From the IMG/VR virus record IMGVR_UViG_3300027971_000031, positions 1 through 64,000 of that record: a stretch of DNA of 64,000 nt; one strand, 5' to 3'. The translations under genes were made by a program, and so were the position numbers. The notes under the pieces are model-generated. The model did not search any database. It had not been told where the DNA came from and was given only the letters and a program-made list of their open reading frames with translations. Source of the DNA: a virus. This document shows positions 56,958 to 64,000 of the stretch, piece after piece. The stretch's first letter is position 1; every line of letters starts with the position of its first letter.

Positions 56958-59060
56958 TTATTTTGGTTTTATCCAATTTTTAACAAGCATTCCGTCAGAT
57001 GTTACTCCAAATGAGTCAGCAGTTCCATTTTCTGCCTGTTCTTTATCCGCCCCTTTGTTTGCCGATAAGTTAAATAATAACATTACATTTGGTGAACCAT
57101 CAGGTAAAGTACCTGTCGGTATTCCAAGTTTTTGTAATTGTTCTATTGTATTAATAGTTGACCTTTCAGGTGATGTTCCCGGTAAAAACTCTGTTAATAG
57201 TAACAATGCGTTTGGTATTTTTGAACCTGGAGGTGCTAAACTATTTAATAAATTTAGTATTTTTAAAATTTCATCAACTAAAGATTTACATTTTCGATAA
57301 TCATTAACCCCCCTTGCAACTTGTTGAAGAATTAATGCAATATTAACTAATCTTTGAACTGTTAAATATTTTTTCTCTAATCTTCCTTTTGCAATATCTG
57401 TAATAACAGGTTTTAAAAGATTAATTAAATCTTTTTTTAATATTTGAAAAAGTTGTTCTATAAAAATTGAACCAACTCTTGATGTTACTTGGATGTTAAA
57501 AGTTTTGAATGTTTTGGCAAAATCAACTTGATTATTAATGATATTATTAACGATACCATTAATTGTGTTTGCGCTTTGAGTATATGTGTTTGCGGATGTA
57601 ACCGCTTGGTTATAAACATTCGTACCTTGACTTTCAAGTACTTGTAATAAAACAAAAATTGGAAATAAAACTTTTGGACTTAAAATTGAACCAGCAACTG
57701 CCAATGGGATTTGGTTAATAAATTCTTGATTTAAAATTTGACCATCAAAATTTGTTGGTAAAAAAACTTTCCAATCGGGATTTTCAACTAATGTGTTAGT
57801 AATATCAATAATATTTTGAACTTGTTCTTCGGTTGACAAATCTTCTTTATCTCGAAACCCAATTAATTCATCAATTATTGTTTCATAATCAACGGGTACT
57901 TGTACATTATCGCAATCAACAAGTTCTATAATACCATTTTGGATATTATTTATTCTTATGTCAATATTTCTTAAATCGACTTCTGTTGTTTCAAAAAATG
58001 TTTCATCAACACCATCTAACTCTGCAATTTTTGAAATCCCACTAACATCTATTTCTTTTCTTGAATCAAAACAAAGACCTAATATTCTTTGAAGAAAGAT
58101 TAAAAACTTTGTTTGTTCTGTAATCTCTTCGCTACCCAAGTTTGCTTTAATATCAATTGCACCTGAAACAATATTCATTAGTGTTGCGGTAAAATCGACA
58201 GTATCTATTAATTTAATTGTACCGTAATAATCTTGTAATAAATCTATTACTTTATTTACGGTACCTCCAGTTACTGTTGATGTCGCATTTACTTTTGATA
58301 TTAATGCGACTCTATAACATGCTTGGTCAACCCCAAATTGGTTTGTTGGACTATATTGAAAATCAAATAAATCTTGACCTGAAACACCTTGATAATATTT
58401 ACCATATTCACCCTTATATGATTTTGAAAAATTTGAACCGGTTAATCTTTGATTAAATTCTTTATTCATTGGAAATGGTCTTATACCTCCATAAGGTAAG
58501 AAATTACCCGTTTGTACGTTAGGTGTTTGTTTTTCATATATTACTTTACCAACTCTTGAAGTTGTGGATATTTTTAATATACTAGCAATATCCATAGATT
58601 GAATGGGTACGTATATTCCTTGTCCCACAGGTAAAGTTTCTAAAGGATTAGCATCTAAATCTGTGGAAGTAAAAGCTTGAAATGTTTGTTCTTGTGAACA
58701 ACCTAATGCCTTTAACGCTTCTTCACTAATAATTTTTTTAATATCTGGCTCAATTTTAGTTACAGTTTCTAATAATTTTTTCTTAAGATATCTTGAAGTT
58801 TCTGAACCAGAGCCACTTGATAATTTTAACAATTCAAATAATTGGTTAAATGTCGTTGGTTGATTTCTTAAATATCGTTTTTGTTGGTCAGCAACTTTAT
58901 TTAATTGTGATGCAACATCTGGTATTGCTGGTGATTGTGAATTTCCAGCACTACTTTTTAATTTTTTTGCAGATTTAGAAACCTCAGTATAATTTTTAAT
59001 TGAACTGATTTTACTTTGGGAAGAATCGTATCCTTCCGTTAAATCAACAATTGTTCCCAT
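56958..59060 (-). CDS. Large tail-module structural protein
   Basis: 700 residues. Helical N-terminus with Ser/Lys stretches; a Gln/Asn/Thr-rich middle; a long C-terminal helical part with LLPFLTE-like segments (LLLLTEFLPGTSPE). No enzyme motif. Position and size suit a baseplate or tape-associated protein; unassigned. Confidence 0.65.
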   Translation of the reverse strand: MGTIVDLTEGYDSSQSKISSIKNYTEVSKSAKKLKSSAGNSQSPAIPDVASQLNKVADQQKRYLRNQPTTFNQLFELLKLSSGSGSETSRYLKKKLLETVTKIEPDIKKIISEEALKALGCSQEQTFQAFTSTDLDANPLETLPVGQGIYVPIQSMDIASILKISTTSRVGKVIYEKQTPNVQTGNFLPYGGIRPFPMNKEFNQRLTGSNFSKSYKGEYGKYYQGVSGQDLFDFQYSPTNQFGVDQACYRVALISKVNATSTVTGGTVNKVIDLLQDYYGTIKLIDTVDFTATLMNIVSGAIDIKANLGSEEITEQTKFLIFLQRILGLCFDSRKEIDVSGISKIAELDGVDETFFETTEVDLRNIDIRINNIQNGIIELVDCDNVQVPVDYETIIDELIGFRDKEDLSTEEQVQNIIDITNTLVENPDWKVFLPTNFDGQILNQEFINQIPLAVAGSILSPKVLFPIFVLLQVLESQGTNVYNQAVTSANTYTQSANTINGIVNNIINNQVDFAKTFKTFNIQVTSRVGSIFIEQLFQILKKDLINLLKPVITDIAKGRLEKKYLTVQRLVNIALILQQVARGVNDYRKCKSLVDEILKILNLLNSLAPPGSKIPNALLLLTEFLPGTSPERSTINTIEQLQKLGIPTGTLPDGSPNVMLLFNLSANKGADKEQAENGTADSFGVTSDGMLVKNWIKPK

Positions 59061-59061
59061 A

Positions 59062-59430
59062 TTATTTCATTTTGTACGATTGTTCATCGTTAGAAACATC
59101 TTTGTCAATTAGATTTTGAATTAAGTCATCATCCAAATCCGCAAGCGAAAATGATTCGGTATTGTTATTATTTGATTTTTCCCAAATACCCGATTGTAAT
59201 TTGGATAAACTAATTTTTTTCTCAACACAATCATTAACAATTTTTTGTTGTTTTTCAATAACGGGTCCAATTGTAGTCATGTCTTCAGGGTCTTTTAACA
59301 TTGTTAACATTTTATTTTGAATCCTTATTGCGGTCTGTCTTTGTTCTACAAGTTCATTATATATTTCTTGCATTAAAGATAATATTGAATCTTTAGTAAA
59401 ATTAATTTCTTTACGTTGTGGTCTTGGCAT
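59062..59430 (-). CDS. Hypothetical helical protein
   Basis: 122 residues. MPRPQRKEINFTKDSILSLM then a long helix (EIYNELVEQRQTAIRIQNKM) and an acidic tail. Starts a late transcript that runs into the structural gene. Confidence 0.6.
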   Translation of the reverse strand: MPRPQRKEINFTKDSILSLMQEIYNELVEQRQTAIRIQNKMLTMLKDPEDMTTIGPVIEKQQKIVNDCVEKKISLSKLQSGIWEKSNNNNTESFSLADLDDDLIQNLIDKDVSNDEQSYKMK

Positions 59431-59433
59431 ATC

Positions 59434-59441
59434 TATAAATA
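59434..59441 (-). promoter_or_regulatory. Late promoter box TATTTATA
   Basis: On the minus strand, 3 nt before the ATG at 59430. Confidence 0.6.
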
Positions 59442-59445
59442 CTTT

Positions 59446-60195
59446 TTAATCAGTTTTCATTTTTGAATGAATCAAAATATATAATTTTTTAAATCTTTTG
59501 ATTGAACTTCTAATTTCTTTTGTACTAAGATTTGTCATTTCCCTTAAAGATAAAAGGATAACATTTTTATTAAATTTGTTATTATCTGCTCCTGAAAATA
59601 TTGATTCATAATTTTCAAATAAATCTATTAAAGCATAACCTAATTTTCTTTCATTGTCGTTTAAATTTTCATTTTCAATAAAATCTCGTAGTTCACTTAA
59701 ATATTTTGAAATAATTACGGTAGTATCAATCTCTTCCTCATCAATACGATACATCATGTCAGGTCTTTCTTCGATACTTTGAGACATATCCTCATAAGAA
59801 ACTTTTCGATTAGTTTCCTTTTGGTCTTTAATGATTTGACCCATTAAATAATTTTTACAGATAGTTCCAAAATATGAATAAGCCTTTTTTTCTTTTGCAG
59901 GTTTAAATTTATCAACCTTTGTCATTAAAAAAGAATGTGTGTCGCAATGAATTTCAACAAAATCCATATCTTTACGATATAATTTATATCGTCGTATGAT
60001 TGATGAAATCATCTTATCTAAAGGCCCTCGTAAATATTCGTTATATATTTTGTTTTTTTCTTCAGAAGTTTCAGCTAGTAAAAAACTCCTAACAGCATCT
60101 TCCTCTCTAACATCAAAATAATTTACATTTACCGTTTTTCTACCTCTTTTTTTGGATGAAACATCTTCTGTTGTTGCAGATAGAGTTTCTAACAT
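59446..60195 (-). CDS. Late sigma factor (T4 gp55-like)
   Basis: 249 residues. MISSIIRRYKLYRKDMDFVE, VDKFKPAKEKKAYSYFGTIC and KNYLMGQIIKDQKETNRKVS follow the sigma region 2 helix pattern of T4 gp55-type factors, which recruit RNA polymerase to late promoters. The C-terminal part contains SLREMTNLSTKEIRSSIKRF, a possible region 4-like helix-turn-helix absent from gp55. It is the candidate reader of the TATTTATA boxes. The stop overlaps the GT2 gene. Confidence 0.82.
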   Translation of the reverse strand: MLETLSATTEDVSSKKRGRKTVNVNYFDVREEDAVRSFLLAETSEEKNKIYNEYLRGPLDKMISSIIRRYKLYRKDMDFVEIHCDTHSFLMTKVDKFKPAKEKKAYSYFGTICKNYLMGQIIKDQKETNRKVSYEDMSQSIEERPDMMYRIDEEEIDTTVIISKYLSELRDFIENENLNDNERKLGYALIDLFENYESIFSGADNNKFNKNVILLSLREMTNLSTKEIRSSIKRFKKLYILIHSKMKTD

Positions 60196-61001
60196 TATAC
60201 ATTTTCAGATTGATATTTTATGTTTCTATCTTCAATAAAGAAAAATTCTTTTTTTGCTGTTTGAATCCAAAACTTAACCTCATCTTCAATCATTTTTTCT
60301 TCACCAAATTTATAATTCCAAAAAATAGAACCTTCTCTTAAATTGGTATGTTTGTAACCAAGTTTTGGTATTGTCATAATAGATACAGAGTTATAAGTTA
60401 ATCTCAATAAAAACTCATAAATGAATGTTAATTTAATTGATGGTTTAAACCCTCCAAAATCTTCAATAACTGATTTTTTAATTACAGAACCTGCAGTTTG
60501 AAAGTTTTGATAATCTTGTAATGTTTCATTTGTTAAAAATCCCATTTCTTGAGTGAAATTTGCAGCAAAGGTTGCTTCATTTGTAAATCCTGCAAATATT
60601 CCTTTTTCGTCAGTTTCAACTACAACTGGTAAGAATATTTGTGCCTTTGGGTATGCGTCGATATACTTCGCAACATTTTTAAACCAAATAGATGAATATT
60701 CATCATCAAATTCAAATAACGATATCCAAGAACCTTTTGAGTTTTTAACACCATAATTAACTTGTTCACAATAATTAGGGTCTTTATCCCATAATAATTT
60801 TGTGACGTTTAAATCTCCAAAATCATAACCGTTTAAATATTCAACTAAAGATTCTTCTGAAGTGTGAACGATTAATAATTCTTCAATTCCAACTGTTTGT
60901 GAATTGATTGATGCAATTGCTTTTTCAAAATACTCATCAAAATTTCTTGCTTTTGATGATTTAATTGGTAATATAACTGATATTGGTAATGTAGTATTCA
61001 T
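60195..61001 (-). CDS. Glycosyltransferase, family 2-like
   Basis: 268 residues from ATG 61001 (1 nt after the upstream stop). SVILPIKSSKARNFDEYFEK, an EFDDEYS Asp pair (DxD-like) and a helical C-terminus give the GT-A fold of family 2. Donor and acceptor unknown. Paired with the GT-B gene upstream, it may decorate virion proteins. Confidence 0.78.
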   Translation of the reverse strand: MNTTLPISVILPIKSSKARNFDEYFEKAIASINSQTVGIEELLIVHTSEESLVEYLNGYDFGDLNVTKLLWDKDPNYCEQVNYGVKNSKGSWISLFEFDDEYSSIWFKNVAKYIDAYPKAQIFLPVVVETDEKGIFAGFTNEATFAANFTQEMGFLTNETLQDYQNFQTAGSVIKKSVIEDFGGFKPSIKLTFIYEFLLRLTYNSVSIMTIPKLGYKHTNLREGSIFWNYKFGEEKMIEDEVKFWIQTAKKEFFFIEDRNIKYQSENV

Positions 61002-61002
61002 A

Positions 61003-62055
61003 TTATTCTTCGGTTTTAGAAATTTGTTCTTCAAATGAATTTGCCCTTACGTTTAAATAGTCACCAAATAAAGTTGTAACGTTAGTATCAAATTCTTGTT
61101 TATTAGTATAGTTTTCAACAGTTTTTTTCATACTGTCATAAAGTTCAGGTTTGATATTATCTTCTAACCAATTTTGTATAAAATCAGCAATAAAATCACA
61201 CATTAATGTTGGATTAGTAACCCAAACACCATTATTCTCATTCATCCATTCAGGTTGAATGTATGGTACTTTACCAATCACAGGTACTCCTGATGCCATA
61301 GATTCCAATGGGAATGTGCCAAATCCACTTTGTTCATCCATCCAAACACTAACAAAACATTCTCTTAATGAATTTCCAAATTCTATTTCAGAAAGACCTC
61401 TTAAATCTCTAAATGTAAACCATCTATATTGAGGAAATTTTAAGTAAAACGTTTTAATAATATTAATTGTGTCTGATTGTTCTTTAGTATGTACACCAAT
61501 GATAGGCATTGGTGGTAAATTTTTTGGATAAAAATTTTCAGTAATTAAAGGTTTTAATATATCAAAACTACATTGTCTCATTACAGATTCAATATATTCT
61601 TGTTGTTTTTGAGTTGTAGTAATACATTTTAAAAATCCGTATTGAGACCAACTCTGACCTGGTTGTAATGTTTCAACAATGTGAGAATAATTTTGAGTCA
61701 ATACAATTTTACCACAAGGTAAATTTTTAATTTGTTCCATAATGTACCCAAAAAGTTCTGGAATTACAATAAAATCTTCAGGTGAAATTTCTAAATTTTG
61801 ACCTTCAATTGATTGATGTCGGATTGACATATATTCTTCATCCATCCAAGCAACTACACCTGCGTAGTCATTTTTTTCGTGAAGAATAATAGGATTAAAT
61901 CCTGAATCTAAAAGAGTTTTAGCCATTTGATAGATTAATCTAACAGATGCTTTTGCATTCCCTTTAGTGTCTTGAACTAAGAAATAAATTCTTGATTTTT
62001 TATCTCTTAAATTTTTAATTGATTCTGTTACTTTTTCGTTTAACGATGCGTCCAT
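61003..62055 (-). CDS. Glycosyltransferase, GT-B (family 4-like)
   Basis: 350 residues. DEQSGFGTFPLESMASGVPV is the nucleotide-sugar binding motif of GT4 enzymes (E-x7-E type), preceded by a Rossmann-like N-terminal domain (RIYFLVQDTKGNAKASVRLI). Late module; sugar donor unknown. Confidence 0.83.
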   Translation of the reverse strand: MDASLNEKVTESIKNLRDKKSRIYFLVQDTKGNAKASVRLIYQMAKTLLDSGFNPIILHEKNDYAGVVAWMDEEYMSIRHQSIEGQNLEISPEDFIVIPELFGYIMEQIKNLPCGKIVLTQNYSHIVETLQPGQSWSQYGFLKCITTTQKQQEYIESVMRQCSFDILKPLITENFYPKNLPPMPIIGVHTKEQSDTINIIKTFYLKFPQYRWFTFRDLRGLSEIEFGNSLRECFVSVWMDEQSGFGTFPLESMASGVPVIGKVPYIQPEWMNENNGVWVTNPTLMCDFIADFIQNWLEDNIKPELYDSMKKTVENYTNKQEFDTNVTTLFGDYLNVRANSFEEQISKTEE

Positions 62056-62056
62056 A

Positions 62057-62350
62057 TTAATAGTGATTTATAAGTTTTTTATTTAATAAGCTATTGAACG
62101 ATAATCTAAATGGTATACTAGTATTGTTACTTGATTTCATACCTAATTTTTCGTCAATTTCTTCATGTTCTGTTAAAATGGTATCCATTAACATTTTTAC
62201 CATTTCAAATTTTATTATATTTACTTTCATGTCTGTTGAACCTGAAAATTCATCATCTTCAATATCTTCAACAGGTTTAATTGACATGTCTAAATATTCT
62301 TCGATTTTATCTAAATCAAAATAGTAATTTTCTCCTAATACCTTAATCAT
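62057..62350 (-). CDS. Conserved-type hypothetical protein
   Basis: 97 residues. Helical FEMVKMLMDTILTEHEEIDE then IPFRLSFNSLLNKKLI, a pattern I associate with small conserved T4-like phage proteins of unknown function. Overlaps the downstream start by 8 bp. Confidence 0.62.
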   Translation of the reverse strand: MIKVLGENYYFDLDKIEEYLDMSIKPVEDIEDDEFSGSTDMKVNIIKFEMVKMLMDTILTEHEEIDEKLGMKSSNNTSIPFRLSFNSLLNKKLINHY

Positions 62351-62939
62351 ATAGTTCTGTTATTTTTGTTTTTAAATCCTTTAGGGTTGTTATTGTATGT
62401 TCAACATTAATATTTTGGTTATATAATGTTTTATATTTTATAACGGTTTTACCTTTTGGGTGATTTAATAATAGTGTGGGATTTGCTGTAAGTAAAACAT
62501 CTATTGAATCCCAAAGTGAATTAATTGTTGATTCACTATAAAATTTAACAGTTTCAACTAAACAACCAAATTTTGAAATGAAAAATAAAGACGCTGGCTT
62601 TGATTTACCCATTTCATCAGAAACAATTAAAATATCATGAAAATCTCTCATATCTAAATAAAACTCATTAAAATCCATCATACTAGAATGTTCAACTGAA
62701 CCCGCATGACCAAAGATTTCCATAGTATGTTCTTTATATAAAAAATTATATAATTCGTCTTCATCTTTAAATTTAAGATGTTTTGATATATCTAAAGTTG
62801 TTAAATCTGAAATTACTTGATATTCGGATTTTTCTTCATCTTCTTTAAAAGGATTCTCAAGATACCATTTTTCGTACTCTTGTTGTATTTTTTTTAAAGT
62901 ATCTCTTAATACTCCATTTAATTCTATTGCAATTTTCAT
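62343..62939 (-). CDS. HAD-like protein with altered catalytic site
   Basis: 198 residues. The N-terminal strand MKIAIELNGVLRDT aligns with HAD motif I (DxDGVLxDT), but the two catalytic Asp are replaced by Glu and Asn. ILIVSDEMGKSKPASL could be the motif II/III region, and DVLLTANPTLL motif IV-like. It may be a structural or binding descendant of the family. Confidence 0.6.
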   Translation of the reverse strand: MKIAIELNGVLRDTLKKIQQEYEKWYLENPFKEDEEKSEYQVISDLTTLDISKHLKFKDEDELYNFLYKEHTMEIFGHAGSVEHSSMMDFNEFYLDMRDFHDILIVSDEMGKSKPASLFFISKFGCLVETVKFYSESTINSLWDSIDVLLTANPTLLLNHPKGKTVIKYKTLYNQNINVEHTITTLKDLKTKITELYD

Positions 62940-63685
62940 TCTGTCTCGTTATCATATTTGTCTAAAATCTTACTAATCAAAGGATTTCTAACAATGTCTT
63001 TTTTATCTTTAAATTCAAAAGTTGAAATGTGATTAGAGTCTCTAAACTTTTCAATAGCATCCCATAACCCACTGTGTGTTTTGTTTTTATATCTATCAGA
63101 TTGTTCAACATCTCCTGAAATAAAAAACTTACTATTAAATCCAATCCTTGTTAATAAAAGTTTCATCTGACTTGGTGTTGCATTTTGACCTTCTTCAAAT
63201 ATTAATATTGAATTGTCAATATTCATACCTCTCATAAACGCCAAAGCAAAAACTTCAATAACTTCAAGTTCTTTTAATTTTTCCCTCATTTCTTTTCCAA
63301 TAATTTTATTTAATAGATAGTATGATGGAAAAATATATGGGTCTAATTTTTCTTCTACGTTACCAGGTAAACTACCTAATTTTTCTTCAGCTTCAACCGC
63401 AGGTCTTACAATAATAATTTTTTCGTAAGGTGTACTTGGGTCTGATAATAAATCAACTGCCGCTTTCATTGTAATATAACTTTTACCTACACCCGCAGGT
63501 CCTGAACAAATAGTTACCTCACTTGAGGTTAAAACGTCATAATAATTTTTTTGGGTTTGTGTTAAAAATTTTTCTTTTGTTTTTCTTTTTATAATTGAAC
63601 ATATAATTTCTTTTTTTGTTCTTGTACTTTTTTCGTCTGTTAATGGTGTTGGTGTTGGTAATTTTCTACTTGCTTTTGTTGCCAT
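62936..63685 (-). CDS. phoH: PhoH-family ATPase
   Basis: 249 residues. Walker A GPAGVGKS, then KAAVDLL, IIIVRPAVEAEEKLGSLPG, LIFEEGQNATPSQMK (Walker B region) and GDVEQSD define PhoH. Common in phages of this group; the role is uncertain, possibly RNA metabolism. The stop overlaps the HAD-like start by 4 bp. Confidence 0.92.
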   Translation of the reverse strand: MATKASRKLPTPTPLTDEKSTRTKKEIICSIIKRKTKEKFLTQTQKNYYDVLTSSEVTICSGPAGVGKSYITMKAAVDLLSDPSTPYEKIIIVRPAVEAEEKLGSLPGNVEEKLDPYIFPSYYLLNKIIGKEMREKLKELEVIEVFALAFMRGMNIDNSILIFEEGQNATPSQMKLLLTRIGFNSKFFISGDVEQSDRYKNKTHSGLWDAIEKFRDSNHISTFEFKDKKDIVRNPLISKILDKYDNETE

Positions 63686-63729
63686 TATTTAATATTATTG
63701 TAATAGTTTATTTAAATTTATTTTTTATA

Positions 63730-64000
63730 TTAATATTTTAATAGGATATCACAAACTCTATCAATATCTTCTTTTGTCATTTTATCATGATTTGGAACAT
63801 ATATTCCTCTTTCATCTATAATTGTACATTTAGGTAATTTATTTTCTCCGTATAATTTTTTGTAAAATGGTTGAGTTCCCATTGAACCTGAAATTAATGG
63901 TCGACATACAATGTTGTTCTCATTCAATTCTTTTATTAGTTTTTCTTTATCCTCAATAGTTTTGGTAATAAACGGAATTGCAAAATTTGAAGTATAACTA
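63730..64000 (-). CDS. DegT/DnrJ-type aminotransferase, C-terminal part
   Basis: Partial: the frame continues past the window end. SNFAIPFITKTIEDKEKLIK, NIVCRPLISGSMGTQPFYKK and GIYVPNHDKMTKEDID match the C-terminal end of PLP-dependent sugar aminotransferases, which make amino sugars for glycans. An internal TTG at 63927 is not the start, because the frame is open upstream and still similar. Confidence 0.82.
   Translation of the reverse strand, partial: SYTSNFAIPFITKTIEDKEKLIKELNENNIVCRPLISGSMGTQPFYKKLYGENKLPKCTIIDERGIYVPNHDKMTKEDIDRVCDILLKY

Noticed and set aside
1-64000. Insertion sequences, integrase or attachment sites
   Set aside because: No transposase, integrase or flanking duplication was seen.

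Overview
The window is a 64 kb piece of a large, AT-rich tailed-phage genome of the T4-like (myovirus) superfamily. The head module is diagnostic: large terminase, gp20-like portal, gp21-like prohead protease, acidic scaffold and gp23-like major capsid protein lie in order from 40.9 to 50.5 kb. The likely host is a member of the Bacteroidetes. The evidence is host-type promoters (TAnnTTTG box with a TTG/TTTG box about 20 nt upstream), the near absence of Shine-Dalgarno sequences, a Bacteroidetes-style bS21 protein, and SPII lipoproteins. No replication genes are present, so the whole genome is probably much larger (inference).

Layout. 0-4.5 kb: small accessory genes (phosphoesterase, DNA glycosylase-like protein, lipoprotein). 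4.5-11.8 kb: late genes for large, mostly unrecognised proteins with short protease-cleavable N-termini. 11.9-15.7 kb: ClpP, HNH, cREC-domain protein, methylglyoxal synthase. 14.8-22.7 kb: a stable-RNA region with 26 canonical tRNA genes covering all 20 amino acids, four tRNA-like genes without a normal anticodon arm, and a set of other structured RNAs closed by 6-10 bp terminal helices, several with complementary (kissing) hairpin loops. 22.7-34.9 kb: accessory genes (M15 peptidase, PspC, RmlC-like, HAD, M20 peptidase, HExxH protease, ClpC-like ATPase, UVR-motif protein, KTSC, nucleotidyltransferase) with a tmRNA on the minus strand at 26.9-27.3 kb. 34.9-51.5 kb: fibre-like protein and head morphogenesis. 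51.5-59.4 kb: tail/baseplate-type structural genes, mainly minus strand. 59.4-64 kb: gp55-like late sigma factor, glycosyltransferases, PhoH and a DegT-type aminotransferase cut by the window end.

Two promoter classes organise the region. Host-type promoters precede accessory genes and RNAs; in eight cases the box ends exactly 4 nt before the start codon, which predicts leaderless mRNAs. Late structural genes are instead preceded by TATTTAT(A/T/C), the reverse complement of the T4 late box TATAAATA; the sigma factor at 59.4 kb is the natural candidate to read it.

Two observations look most novel. First, at least 15 late proteins start with a short peptide ending in a [VIL]-x-E site followed by A, G, S, T or Q, like the T4 internal-protein capsid-targeting sequence and like the capsid protein's own site, suggesting a large set of packaged proteins. 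Second, there is the family of kissing-loop RNAs that occupy tRNA slots. All calls are from reading the sequence by eye; no database search or folding program was run.
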